DNA of 64,000 nt from Brevundimonas diminuta 470-4. GTDB taxonomy: Bacteria > Pseudomonadota > Alphaproteobacteria > Caulobacterales > Caulobacteraceae. Shown here piece by piece: positions 35,312-46,369 of this stretch. The stretch is from positions 16,658 through 80,657 of the forward strand of contig KB291754.1 of the NCBI GenBank assembly GCA_000318405.1. The letters run 5' to 3'. The position numbers and the translations under genes are program-made. Each line of letters begins with the position of its first letter. The stretch's first letter is position 1. The notes under the pieces were generated by a model. That model had not been told where the DNA came from, did no database searches, and saw only the letters and a program-made list of their open reading frames with translations.

Positions 35312-37528
35312 ATGAACAAATATATCTTGGCGTCTTCTGTCAGTTTACTGACAATAGCCGCTTTCTCTAACGCCAACGCTCAGAGCAACACCCGCTCAGC
35401 AGAGCAGGCCACACGCGTCGATGAAATCATCGTCACAGCCCAGCGTCGCGAACAGGCCAGCCAGGACGTCGGCGTTTCCCTCAGCGTCGTCGGCGGCGAA
35501 CAGTTGGATGAGAAGGGCATCTCGGTCGTCAACGATCTCGAGAACGCCGTCCCCAACATGGAGGTCGACAGCCAGTTCGGCGGCGGCCAGCCCCAGTTCC
35601 GCATCCGCGGCATCGGCGCGCGCGAATATTCGTCCAACAACGCCTCGACGGTCGGCATCTACGTCGATGAAGTGGCCCACCCCTACACCGTGACCACCCA
35701 GGGCGCGATGTTCGACATCGCCCGTCTGGAGGTCCTGCGCGGGCCGCAGGGCACGCTTTACGGCCGCAACACCACCGGCGGCGCCGTCAACATCATCACC
35801 AACGCCCCGACCGCCGACTTCCGCGCCGGGTTCAACGCCGAATACGGCACCTTCGACCGCTATAAGGTCGAGGGCTACGTCTCGGGCCAGATCGCCCCGA
35901 ATCTGCTGGGCCGTCTGGCCGCCGTCACCGAACAGGGCGGCGCCTGGCAGTACCACCGCGACACCGGCGAAAAGCTGGGCGACGTGAACAAGACCGCCAT
36001 CCGCGGACGCCTGACCTGGGACATCAGCGAGACCGTCACCGCCGACCTCAGCGCCACCTATTCGGTCGACAAATCCGACGGCCGCGGCTTCCGCCTGCTG
36101 GGGCCGTACACGGTCTCGGGCGGCGCTGTGACCTACCCCAAGGACACCGCCTGGCGCATTACGGGCTGGGGCATCTCGCCGGAAATGGCGGCCGTGGCCG
36201 GGGTCGGCCTGAACGCCAAACCGTTCCGCGACAATGACGGCTTCGACATCAGCGCCCGTATCAAGGCCGACCTGGGCTGGGCCGACCTGACCTCGATCAC
36301 CGCCTACCAGACCTTCTCGCGCAGCGAGTTCAACGACTGGGACGGCACCCGCTTCAACGAGTCGAACGTCTTCTTTTACAACGACATCGACGTCTTCGCT
36401 CAAGAACTGCGCCTAAGTTCCAATGGCGATGGCCCGTTCCATTGGATGGTCGGCGCCCACTATGCTGATGAAAGCATCGATGGCGGCTTCTACACAAACT
36501 TCCGCGGCAATCCGAACCTGATCAACACGGGCTACGGACAGTCGGTGTCAGCCTTCGGCATCTTCACTCATAACTCCTACCAGGTGAACGAGCGCCTGAA
36601 CCTGATCGCCGGCCTGCGCTGGGAGACGGAGGAGCGGACCCTGGACAGCAGCGGCACTGTGGTCGCGCCCAACCCGACGCCGCCTGCAATCAGCTACGAC
36701 ACCGACCTCAGCGAGGTGTCGGGCCGCCTGGGGCTGGAATACAAGATGACGGACGACGCCCTCTTCTACGCCAGCGTAGCGCGCGGCGTTAAATCCGGCG
36801 GGTTCACGACCTACAACGCGACCTCGGCGACCCCGTTCAAGCCGGAAATCGTCATCGCCTATGAAGCGGGGATCAAATCGGACCTGTTCGACCGCCGCCT
36901 GCGAATGAACGGCGCCCTCTTCTACTACGACTACAAGGACCAGCAGGTTCAGGGTCTCGAGTACGATCGTGACACCGGCCGTCTCGGCAAGATCACCAAT
37001 GTGCCCAAGTCGCACATCTGGGGCGGCGAAATCGAATTGACCTGGGTTCCGGTCGACGGCCTGACGATCAGCCAGAACATCGGCTACAAGACCGGCGAGT
37101 ATGATGAATACAACGCCATCGACGGCGCCAAGACCGACGCGGCCAACCCGCCGGACGGCCCCTGGGACATCATCATTACCAACGACCGCTCCGGCGAGCG
37201 CCTGTCCTTCCCCAAGATGAACTACGGTGGGTCGGTCAGCTATGACTGGGACATGGCGGGATGGGAGTTGCGCGCCGAGACCAACTACAACTATCGGGAC
37301 GAGCTGTATTCGGTCAGCTCCTCGTCGATCATCGACGCCTACTGGCTATGGAACGCCAACTTCAGCGTCAGCCCGGCGGGCGCCAACTGGCGGGCGGGGC
37401 TGTGGGTGCGGAACATGTTCAACACCTACTACGAAGAGACCCGCAACGGGTTCAACGGTTCGGCCCGTCCGACCACCTCGCCCAGCCAGGGCCGCACCTA
37501 TGGCGTGCGGCTGTCGATGGACTTCTGA
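35312..37528 (+). CDS. TonB-dependent outer-membrane receptor, paralogue of the 31.6-kb receptor
   Basis: 738 residues. Signal peptide MNKYILASSVSLLTIAAFSN-ANAQ, then VDEIIVTAQRREQASQDVG, plug motif LEVLRGPQGTLYGRNTTGGA, barrel and C-terminal RTYGVRLSMDF. Many blocks match the receptor at 31.6 kb (GGAWQYHRDTGEKLGDVNKT against GGAWQRNRDTGESLGDADRT; SRGAKSGGFTTYN against ARGVKSGGFTTYN), so the pair arose by duplication, perhaps with divergent ligands. ATG 35312 follows GAGGGGGATGAT. Followed by a hairpin and a phosphatase gene. Confidence 0.93.
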   Translation: MNKYILASSVSLLTIAAFSNANAQSNTRSAEQATRVDEIIVTAQRREQASQDVGVSLSVVGGEQLDEKGISVVNDLENAVPNMEVDSQFGGGQPQFRIRGIGAREYSSNNASTVGIYVDEVAHPYTVTTQGAMFDIARLEVLRGPQGTLYGRNTTGGAVNIITNAPTADFRAGFNAEYGTFDRYKVEGYVSGQIAPNLLGRLAAVTEQGGAWQYHRDTGEKLGDVNKTAIRGRLTWDISETVTADLSATYSVDKSDGRGFRLLGPYTVSGGAVTYPKDTAWRITGWGISPEMAAVAGVGLNAKPFRDNDGFDISARIKADLGWADLTSITAYQTFSRSEFNDWDGTRFNESNVFFYNDIDVFAQELRLSSNGDGPFHWMVGAHYADESIDGGFYTNFRGNPNLINTGYGQSVSAFGIFTHNSYQVNERLNLIAGLRWETEERTLDSSGTVVAPNPTPPAISYDTDLSEVSGRLGLEYKMTDDALFYASVARGVKSGGFTTYNATSATPFKPEIVIAYEAGIKSDLFDRRLRMNGALFYYDYKDQQVQGLEYDRDTGRLGKITNVPKSHIWGGEIELTWVPVDGLTISQNIGYKTGEYDEYNAIDGAKTDAANPPDGPWDIIITNDRSGERLSFPKMNYGGSVSYDWDMAGWELRAETNYNYRDELYSVSSSSIIDAYWLWNANFSVSPAGANWRAGLWVRNMFNTYYEETRNGFNGSARPTTSPSQGRTYGVRLSMDF

Positions 37529-37544
37529 GGCTTCTCCCCGAGCA

Positions 37545-37576
37545 GGGCGGGCCGGTTCCGGCCGGTCCGCCCTGCG
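37545..37576 (+). terminator. terminator-like hairpin after the second TonB receptor
   Basis: GGGCGGGCCGG (37545-37555) pairs with CCGGTCCGCCC (37562-37572) with one G-U pair and a 6-base loop, followed by TGCGCCTTTT. It lies 17 bases after the receptor stop and 16 before the PhoD gene, and may attenuate read-through. Confidence 0.65.
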
Positions 37577-37591
37577 CCTTTTGCTGATGGT

Positions 37592-39175
37592 ATGATGTCT
37601 TATTCCGCTTCCCGCCTTGATCGCCGCGCCCTGCTGACGGGTCTGGTCGTCGCGCCCGCGGTGCTGAGTTTCGGCCGCGCGCAGGCGGGCGGCGCCTATC
37701 TGTTTCCGCTGGGCGTCGCCAGCGGCGATCCCGCGCCGGACGGCTTCGTCATCTGGACCCGGCTGGCCGCCGATCCGCTCGCCGCCGATGGGCTGGGCGG
37801 CCTGTCGGGAGACGTCCCCGTGCGCTGGGAAGTCGCCGCCGACAATCAGTTCCGCCGCATCGTCGCCGCCGGAAACGTGGCCGCCTCGACCGACGCCGCC
37901 CACAGCGTCCATGTCGAGGTCGCCGGCCTCGCACCCCACCGCCCCTACTGGTACCGCTTCAGCGCTCAGGGACAGCAGAGCCCGACCGGCCGCGCCCTGA
38001 CCACGCCCGCCCCGAACGGCGCCGCCGACCGCCTGCGCCTGGCCGTCGCCTCCTGCTCGCACTGGGAGCGCGGCTATTTCAGCGCCTACGGCCACATGGC
38101 CGACGAGCAGCCCGACCTGACCCTATTCCTGGGCGACTACATCTATGAATACAGCCTGGGGCCTGACCGCGCCGACCAGGTGGTGCGCCCCTACAACCTT
38201 GAAGAAGCGACGACGCTGGCGGGCTATCGCAACCGCTACGCCCTGCATCGCACCGACGCGAACCTACAACGCCTGCACGCCGTCGCCCCGTGCGTCGCCA
38301 TCTGGGACGACCATGAGGTTCAGGACGACTATTCCGGCGTCTGGTCCAAGGTTTCCGGCGTCGCGCCCAATGACTTCCTGCAACGCCGCGCCGCCGCCTA
38401 TCAGGCCTTCTACGAGGCCATGCCGATCCGCCGCACGCGCCTGAACGCCGCCCTGCAGATGCCGATCTATCGCCGCGTCCGCTATGGCAGGCTGGCCGAG
38501 TTCTTCATGCTGGATGGACGGCAGTACCGCTCGAAACAGCCGTGCAGCGACGGCGAGAACGGCGGCAAGGGCCAGATCGTCACTGACGCGACCTGCACCG
38601 ACCGGCTGGACCCGTCACGCACCTTCCTCGGCTTCGATCAGGAGCGCTGGCTGTACGACGGCCTGGCCCGCGCCGATGCGCGGTGGAACGTCCTGGGCCA
38701 GAATCTGGTGATGGCGGGCCTGCGTCTGGCTCGCAGCCCGGCCGAGGAAAATCGCTACTGGACCGACACCTGGGATGGCTTCCCCGCCGCCCGCGACCGT
38801 CTGACTTCGGCCCTGTCCGAGCTGAAGCCGTCGAACCCCGTGGTCCTCAGCGGCGACTACCATTCGTTCTGGACCAATGACGTGAAGCTGGACAGCCGCG
38901 ACCCGTCGTCGGCCACCGTGGCGACCGAATTCGTCGGCACCTCCATCACCTCGACCGGCCCCAGCTACGACGGGCTAATGGCCGTCATGCCCAATAATCC
39001 GCAGGTGAAATTCTTCGACAGCCGCCCGCGCGGCTATATGTCGATCGACGTGCGCCCCGACCGCATGGATACGCGCTATCAGGTCATCAGCGACGTGCGC
39101 GACCCAACGGCCAGCCTGTCGACCCTGAAATCCTGGACCGTTGAATCGGGCCGCCCCGGCGCCGTCGCCGCATGA
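37592..39175 (+). CDS. phoD: PhoD-like alkaline phosphatase/phosphodiesterase
   Basis: 527 residues with a twin-arginine signal (LDRRALLTGLVVAPAVLSF), so exported folded. Family motifs: FPLGVASGDPAPDGFVIWTR, LAVASCSHWERGYFSAYGHM, LFLGDYIYEYSLGPDR (metal Asp), VAIWDDHEVQDDYSGV (DDHE) and VVLSGDYHSFWTNDVK. PhoD enzymes hydrolyse phosphodiesters and monoesters using Fe3+ and Ca2+. The start at ATG 37592 or 37595 is supported by the signal. Directly followed by a second, unrelated phosphatase; no Pho-box-like repeat is obvious in the 63-base gap upstream. Confidence 0.93.
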   Translation: MMSYSASRLDRRALLTGLVVAPAVLSFGRAQAGGAYLFPLGVASGDPAPDGFVIWTRLAADPLAADGLGGLSGDVPVRWEVAADNQFRRIVAAGNVAASTDAAHSVHVEVAGLAPHRPYWYRFSAQGQQSPTGRALTTPAPNGAADRLRLAVASCSHWERGYFSAYGHMADEQPDLTLFLGDYIYEYSLGPDRADQVVRPYNLEEATTLAGYRNRYALHRTDANLQRLHAVAPCVAIWDDHEVQDDYSGVWSKVSGVAPNDFLQRRAAAYQAFYEAMPIRRTRLNAALQMPIYRRVRYGRLAEFFMLDGRQYRSKQPCSDGENGGKGQIVTDATCTDRLDPSRTFLGFDQERWLYDGLARADARWNVLGQNLVMAGLRLARSPAEENRYWTDTWDGFPAARDRLTSALSELKPSNPVVLSGDYHSFWTNDVKLDSRDPSSATVATEFVGTSITSTGPSYDGLMAVMPNNPQVKFFDSRPRGYMSIDVRPDRMDTRYQVISDVRDPTASLSTLKSWTVESGRPGAVAA

Positions 39176-39198
39176 TCGTTTCCGACCGGAGTTATTCC

Positions 39199-40044
39199 AT
39201 GACCCTCTCGCGCCGTTCTTCCTCTATCATCGCGATGAGCCTGGCTCTCGCGCTAGGCGGAGCGTTGAGCGGTTGCGCCAGCACGGCCGCGACGCAGACG
39301 GCGACGGCTGCGCCCGTAACCTTCTGGGAAGGCTTCCGCGACCATCCGCACGGCTATCTGACGCCTGAGAACACGCCCAACGCCGCCAACTTCCTGCCGC
39401 CGCCGCCCGCCGAAGGCTCCCTACGCGAGCAGACCGACATCGCCGCCTATCGGGCCATGCGCGCGTTGGAAGGCTCCGAGCGCTGGGCGATCGCCCGCGC
39501 CGACAATGAGATCGAGACGCCCGGCGCGCCGCGCGCCTTCGACTGCGCCCTCGGTTTCAAATTCCAGCCTGAACAGATGCCGACCCTGACCCTGCTGATG
39601 GGCAAGATGCTGGGCGATCTGGAGATGATCCAGACACCGGCCAAGAAGGGGTATTTCCGCAAACGTCCCTTCGTCGTCGAACCCCTGCCGACCTGCATCA
39701 CGCCTGAGACCTGGCTGGCGGCCAGCGGCTCCTATCCGTCGGGCCACTCGGCGCTGGGCTGGGCCTGGTCGCTGGTGCTGGCCGAACTGGCGCCCGACCG
39801 CGCCGACGCCATCCTGCGGCGTGGACTGGCCTATGGCGAAAGCCGTGCGGTGTGCGGCGTCCACTATCCCAGCGACGTCGAGGCGGGCCGCATCGTCGGC
39901 GCGACCATCGTCACGCGGCTGAAGGCCGACCCGGCGTTCCAGGCCGACTTCGCCAAGGCCAAGGAAGAGTTCGACGCCGCCCGCGCCGCCGCGACCGAAG
40001 CCACCGCCGCCTGCCCCGCCTCTCTGGCGCGCCAGCCGTGGTGA
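39199..40044 (+). CDS. class A acid phosphatase (PAP2 superfamily) lipoprotein
   Basis: 281 residues. Signal peptide ends LALGGALSGC, a good lipobox with the Cys anchored to a membrane. The class A nonspecific acid phosphatase signature is present: RKRPF, GSYPSGHSALGWAW and GESRAVCGVHYPSDVEAGR, giving the vanadium-haloperoxidase-type KxxxxxxRP, PSGH, SRxxxxxHxxxD catalytic set. It releases phosphate from organic monoesters in the periplasm. ATG 39199 has CGGAGTT upstream; an earlier in-frame ATG at 39172 overlaps the PhoD stop. Probably in one operon with PhoD. Confidence 0.9.
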   Translation: MTLSRRSSSIIAMSLALALGGALSGCASTAATQTATAAPVTFWEGFRDHPHGYLTPENTPNAANFLPPPPAEGSLREQTDIAAYRAMRALEGSERWAIARADNEIETPGAPRAFDCALGFKFQPEQMPTLTLLMGKMLGDLEMIQTPAKKGYFRKRPFVVEPLPTCITPETWLAASGSYPSGHSALGWAWSLVLAELAPDRADAILRRGLAYGESRAVCGVHYPSDVEAGRIVGATIVTRLKADPAFQADFAKAKEEFDAARAAATEATAACPASLARQPW

Positions 40045-40129
40045 GACGCGCTTTATCATGGCGTGAGGGGAAATCCATGACGTAGGCTGACGCAGATCGG
40101 CCACGTCGCAAGGGGGAGATCGAGGGAAG

Positions 40130-42751
40130 GTGACGAAGACAGGGGCGACTCGCGTCGCGACAGCATCCCGACGGCGCGGCCGGAACGGCGGGCTTCGGCC
40201 CGGCCTGATCACGCTTATGCTATCGCTGGCCCTGTGCCTCGTCTGGGGCCTGACCGCGCCGCAGGTTCAGGCGCAGACGCCGCGTGACCGTCTGATCCTC
40301 GGCCTACCGCTGGAGCCGCCGAACCTCGACCCGACCTCAGGCGCGGCGGCGGCGGTGGATGAAGTCGTCTACGCCAATGTCTTCGAGGGCCTGACCCGGC
40401 TGACCCAGAACGGCGCCGTCGCCCCGTCGCTGGCTGAGTCTTGGGAGGCCGCGCCCGACGGCCTGACCTGGACCTTCCACCTGCGGCGCGGCGTGACCTT
40501 TTCCGACGGTTCGCCGTTCGACGCGGCCGTCGCCAAATTCTCTCTCGACCGCATCACCGCCGAAGGTTCGACCAACGCCCAGAAGGCCCTGTTCGAACCG
40601 ATCCGCAATGTCGAGGTCATCGACCCGGCCACCATCCGCATCCACCTGTCGCGGCCGATGGCCACCCTGCCCTATGTCCTGGCCTGGGGCGACGCGGTGA
40701 TGGTGTCGCCGAACACCGCCGCGACCAACGCCGTCACGCCGGTCGGCACCGGCCCGTTCAAGCTGCAGAGCTGGCAGCGCGGCAGCCAACTGACCCTGAT
40801 CCGCCGCGACGGCTACTGGGGCGCCGCACCGCGCCTGAACACCGTCGTCTTCCGCTTCATCAGCGACCCGACCGCCGCCTTCGCCGCCGTCAGCGCCGGC
40901 GATGTGGACGCCTTCCCCAACTATCCCGCGCCCGAGAATGTGGCCCAGTTCCAGCGCGACCCGCGATTCCGCGTCGTCGTCGGCGCCTCGGAAGGCAAGG
41001 TCATTCTGGGCATCAACAACACCAGGGCGCCGTTCAACGACGTGCGGGTACGCCGCGCCCTGTCCTACGCCATCGACCGCGAGGCCCTGATTCAGGGCGC
41101 CATGTTCGGCTTCGGCCAGCCGATCGGCAGCCACTATTCGCGTCAGGCGCCGGGCTATGTCGACCTGACCGGCCTGTCTCCCCACGATCCGGCCAAGGCG
41201 CGCGCCCTGCTGGCCGAGGCGGGCTATCCCAACGGCATCGACGTGACGCTGCGCCTGCCGCCCCGCCCCTACGCCCGGCGCAGCGGCGAGGTGCTGATCT
41301 CGCAACTGGCCGAGGCGGGCATCCGCGCAAAGATCGAGAATCTAGAATGGGCCCAGTGGCTGGATCAGGTGTTCAAGCGCCGCCAGTTCGACCTGACCAT
41401 CGTCGAGCACGTCGAGCCGATGGATTACGACATCTATGGCCGCAAGGACTACTACTTCGGCTACGACAGCCCCGCCTTCGACGCCCTGCTGGCCCAGGTC
41501 AACGCCGCCCCGGACGAGGCGACGCGCAACCGCCTGCTGGGCGACCTGCAACGCCGCATCGCCGATGACGCGGTCAACGGTTTCCTGTTCCAGTCCTCGC
41601 GCATCGGCGTGTGGAAGGCGGACGTGAACGGCCTGTGGATCAACGGCCCCATCGCCGCCAACGACGTCACCGGCGCCTACTGGACCGGCGCGGGCGCAGC
41701 GGGCGCCGCGACCGCCGAGCGCACAGGGGGCGGCTTGCCCTGGGGCTGGATGTCCTTGGTCGCGGGCGCCGCGCTCCTCGCCTTCGTCGCCTGGCGCTTC
41801 GGCGCGGCCTGGCTGCTGAAGAAGCTGGGCGGCCACGCCCTGACGCTGCTTGCGGCGACCGTGGTCATCTTCCTGCTGCTGCAGGTCGTGCCCGGCGATC
41901 CGGCCAGCTACATGATGGGGCTGAACGCCAGCCCGGAATCCATCGCCGCCCTGCGCCAGCAGATGGGCCTCGAAGGCTCGGGTCTTGAGCGCTACTTCGC
42001 CTGGCTCGGCGACCTGCTGACCGGCAAATTCGGGACCAGCTACACCTATCAGGTGCCGGTCGGCGGCCTGATCGCAGAACGTCTGGCCGTGTCCGCGCCG
42101 CTGGCCCTGATGGCCACCGTCCTGTCGCTGCTGGTCGCCCTGCCCATCGGCGTCACCGCCGCCAGCCGCAGGGGAACCGCCGTCGACACCGGCCTGATCG
42201 GCGTCACGCAGGTCGGCGTCGCCCTGCCCAACTTCTGGATCGCCATGCTGCTGATCCTGCTGTTCTCGGTGAACCTGGGCTGGTTCTCGGCCGGAGGCTT
42301 CCCCGGCTGGAGCAGCGGCTTCTGGCCCGCCTTCAAGGCCCTGATCCTGCCCGCCGTGGCGCTGGCCGCGCCGCAAGCCGCCATCCTGGCCCGCGTGCTG
42401 CGAACCGCCCTGCTGGACACCATGAACGAGGACTATGTCCGCACCGCCCGCGCCAAGGGGCTGTCGGTCAATCAGGCCCTGTGGCGGCACGCTCTCAGGA
42501 ACGCCTGGATCCCGGTCCTGACCATCCTTGGCCTGCAATTCCCCTTCCTGCTGGCGGGCGGCATCATCATCGAGAACGTCTTCTCCCTGCCCGGCTTGGG
42601 CCGACTGGTCTTCCAGGCCATCACCCAGCGCGACCTGATCGTGGTGCAGAGCGTGGTGGTGGTTCTGGTCTTCGCCGTGGTTCTGGTCAGCTTCCTGATC
42701 GACCTGGCTTATCTGTTCGCTGATCCGCGCCTGAGGGGACGCCGCGCATGA
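40130..42751 (+). CDS. peptide/nickel ABC importer: substrate-binding protein fused to DppB-type permease
   Basis: 873 residues joining two normally separate proteins. Residues about 1-49 are a basic start plus hydrophobic signal/anchor (LITLMLSLALCLVWGLTAPQ). Residues 50-530 form a SBP_bac_5 binding protein (LILGLPLEPPNLDPTSGAAA, GLTWTFHLRRGVTFSDGSPF, VRRALSYAIDREALI). A membrane helix near 540-560 (GWMSLVAGAALLAFVAWRFG) leads into a DppB/OppB permease (VVIFLLLQVVPGDPASYMMG, PNFWIAMLLILLFSVN, EAA loop EDYVRTARAKGLSVNQALWR). Start is GTG 40130; ATG 40217 is an alternative. No separate binding protein is encoded nearby. The next gene overlaps by 4 bases. Substrate probably short peptides or opine-like compounds. 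Confidence 0.9.
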   Translation: MTKTGATRVATASRRRGRNGGLRPGLITLMLSLALCLVWGLTAPQVQAQTPRDRLILGLPLEPPNLDPTSGAAAAVDEVVYANVFEGLTRLTQNGAVAPSLAESWEAAPDGLTWTFHLRRGVTFSDGSPFDAAVAKFSLDRITAEGSTNAQKALFEPIRNVEVIDPATIRIHLSRPMATLPYVLAWGDAVMVSPNTAATNAVTPVGTGPFKLQSWQRGSQLTLIRRDGYWGAAPRLNTVVFRFISDPTAAFAAVSAGDVDAFPNYPAPENVAQFQRDPRFRVVVGASEGKVILGINNTRAPFNDVRVRRALSYAIDREALIQGAMFGFGQPIGSHYSRQAPGYVDLTGLSPHDPAKARALLAEAGYPNGIDVTLRLPPRPYARRSGEVLISQLAEAGIRAKIENLEWAQWLDQVFKRRQFDLTIVEHVEPMDYDIYGRKDYYFGYDSPAFDALLAQVNAAPDEATRNRLLGDLQRRIADDAVNGFLFQSSRIGVWKADVNGLWINGPIAANDVTGAYWTGAGAAGAATAERTGGGLPWGWMSLVAGAALLAFVAWRFGAAWLLKKLGGHALTLLAATVVIFLLLQVVPGDPASYMMGLNASPESIAALRQQMGLEGSGLERYFAWLGDLLTGKFGTSYTYQVPVGGLIAERLAVSAPLALMATVLSLLVALPIGVTAASRRGTAVDTGLIGVTQVGVALPNFWIAMLLILLFSVNLGWFSAGGFPGWSSGFWPAFKALILPAVALAAPQAAILARVLRTALLDTMNEDYVRTARAKGLSVNQALWRHALRNAWIPVLTILGLQFPFLLAGGIIIENVFSLPGLGRLVFQAITQRDLIVVQSVVVVLVFAVVLVSFLIDLAYLFADPRLRGRRA

Positions 42752-43590
42752 CCGACGCCCCCGCCAAGCCCCGCGTGCGTTGGCCCCTGTCGCTGATCGT
42801 CGGCGCCACGCTGACCGCCGTGGTGCTGGCGACCGCCCTGCTGGCCCTCGTCTGGACGCCCTATGACGTGGAGGCGGTGGACATCGCCGCCAAGCTGACC
42901 GCTCCCTCCGCCGCCCACTGGATGGGCACGGACCACTTCGGCCGCGACGTGCTGTCGATGATCATGGCGGGGGCGCAGAACTCCCTCGTCGTGGCCTTTG
43001 TCGCCGTCGGCATCGGCGTCGCAATCGGCACGCCCTTAGGCCTGACGGCGGCGGCGCGCGGCGGCTGGGTCGACGAACTGGTCATGCGCGGCAACGACCT
43101 GATCTTCGCCTTCCCCGCCCTGCTGCTGGCCGTGATGATCACCGCCGTCATGGGACCGGGCGCGATCAACGCCGTCATCGCCATTGGCGTCTTCAACATC
43201 CCCGTCTTCACCCGCGTCGCGCGCGGCGCAGCCCAAGGCCTGTGGACCCGCGAATACGTCCTGGCCGCCCGCACGGCGGGCAAGTCGAAAGCCCTGATCT
43301 CGCTGCAACACATCCTGCCCAATCTGATGAGCCTGCTGGTTGTTCAGGCGGCGATCCAGTTCGCCGTCGGCATCGTCGCCGAGGCCGGCCTGTCCTACGT
43401 CGGACTGGGCGCCCAGCCGCCCGCGCCCAGTTGGGGCCGGATGCTGGCCGAGGCCCAGACCATGATCGGCTTCGCGCCGTGGCTGGCGATCATGCCGGGG
43501 CTGGCCATCTTCGTGACCGTGCTGGGGCTCAGCCTGACCGGCGACGGCCTGCGCGACCTGTTCGACCCGCGCGTGCGGCGGGAGCGTTGA
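42748..43590 (+). CDS. DppC/OppC-type ABC permease
   Basis: 280 residues, second membrane subunit of the importer. N-terminal helix (WPLSLIVGATLTAVVLATAL), then the DppC-like AHWMGTDHFGRDVLSMIMAG, periplasmic and core helices, EAA loop TREYVLAARTAGKSKALISL, and C-terminal GLSYVGLGAQPPAPSWGRML with GLSLTGDGLRDLFDPRVRR. Starts in the ATGA that ends the fused SBP-permease gene, and is followed 2 bases later by the ATPase gene: a translationally coupled operon. Confidence 0.95.
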   Translation: MTDAPAKPRVRWPLSLIVGATLTAVVLATALLALVWTPYDVEAVDIAAKLTAPSAAHWMGTDHFGRDVLSMIMAGAQNSLVVAFVAVGIGVAIGTPLGLTAAARGGWVDELVMRGNDLIFAFPALLLAVMITAVMGPGAINAVIAIGVFNIPVFTRVARGAAQGLWTREYVLAARTAGKSKALISLQHILPNLMSLLVVQAAIQFAVGIVAEAGLSYVGLGAQPPAPSWGRMLAEAQTMIGFAPWLAIMPGLAIFVTVLGLSLTGDGLRDLFDPRVRRER

Positions 43591-43592
43591 CC

Positions 43593-45205
<1,613 letters not shown>

Positions 45206-45209
<4 letters not shown>

Positions 45210-46330
45210 ACCGCAGAACCGTCCTCGGCTCGGCCCTGATCGGCGCCGCAGCCTCCGCCGCCGGCGCTGCGAGCGCAAAACCCGCAGCACAGTCCGCCGC
45301 GCGCGCCTCGGGCCGCACCGGGCCGCTGAACCTGATCACCGACGTCGAGGGGCTGAAGGTCGGTCAGGCCCACGACGCGGGCGTCCGCACCGGCGTCACC
45401 GTCATCCTGGCCGAAAAGCCCGCCACGGCCGCCGTGGACGTGCGCGGCGGCGGCCCCGCCGGGCGCGAGACCGACGTGCTGCGCCCTGAAAATCTGGTGC
45501 AGGAGGTGGACGCCATCATCCTGTCGGGCGGCTCGGTCTATGGCCTCGGCTCGGCCGACAGCGTCGCCGCCTGGATGGGGATGCGCGGGCGCGGCTACGG
45601 CATGGGCGGGGCGCCGGGCGTGCCCCCCTCGCCCATCATCCCGACCGCCTGCCTCTATGATCTGGCCAACGGCGGGAACAAGCAGTGGGAGATGGAGCCC
45701 CCCTATCGCCGTCTGTCGGTTCAGGCGCTGGAGGCCGCGGGCGACCGCTTCGACCTGGGCACGGCGGGGGCGGGCTATGGCGCAGAAGCCGGGGCGCTGA
45801 AGGGCGGGATCGGCTCGGCTTCGGCGGTCATGGAGGCGGGCTGGACAGTCGGCGCCATCGTGGCGGTCAACAGCGTCGGCTCGGTCGTGGCGCCGGGCGG
45901 CAAGAGCTTCTGGGCCGCCCCCTATGAGATCGGCGACGAGTTCGGCGGCCTCGGCTCGTCGGGTCTGCACGCCTCGGCCGAGGACTGGGGGCCGTCCAAG
46001 TTCCGGCCCCAGCCGCGCGAGAACACCACCATCGCCTGCATCGCCACCGACGTGGCCCTGACCCGCGTGGAGCTTCAGCGCGTGGCCATCATGGCGCAGG
46101 ACGGCATGGCCCGCGCCATCCGCCCCGCCCACGCGCCGTTCGACGGCGACACCCTGTTCAGCCTGTCGACCGGCAAGAAGGTCATCGACAATCCGGCCCT
46201 GCGTCAGGTCGCGGTGGCCCAGATCGGCAACGTCGCCGCCGACGTCCTGGCCCGCGCCGTGGCGCGCGGCGTCTATCACGCCACCAACTATGACGGCGTC
46301 ACCGGCAAGACCTGGCGCGAAATGGCCTGA
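45206..46330 (+). CDS. P1 (S58) family aminopeptidase/amidohydrolase, exported
   Basis: 374 residues related to DmpA, BapA and nylon oligomer hydrolase NylC, which self-cleave before a Ser/Thr that becomes the nucleophile. N-terminus MNRRTVLGSALIGAAASAAG has a twin-arginine-like signal. Family blocks: LITDVEGLKVGQAHDAG, AAVDVRGGGPAGRETDVL, AIILSGGSVYGLGSADSV, LGTAGAGYGAEAGALKGGIG. Cleavage is expected at RENTTIACIATD between Asn273 and Thr274, as in NylC. Substrates of the family include beta-peptides, D-Ala and amide oligomers. Overlaps the ABC ATPase gene by 4 bases, so it is the last gene of the importer operon. Confidence 0.9.
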
Positions 46331-46334
46331 CCCC

Positions 46335-46347
46335 CTCCCGCCGGGAG
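46335..46347. terminator. short GC hairpin between convergent genes
   Basis: CTCCC-GCC-GGGAG at 46335-46347 sits between the P1 peptidase stop and the convergent gamma-glutamyltransferase stop (39 bases apart). Small and without a clear U-run, so only a weak candidate. Confidence 0.35.
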
Positions 46348-46369
46348 AGGGTCTTGATCAGCCGTCGGT

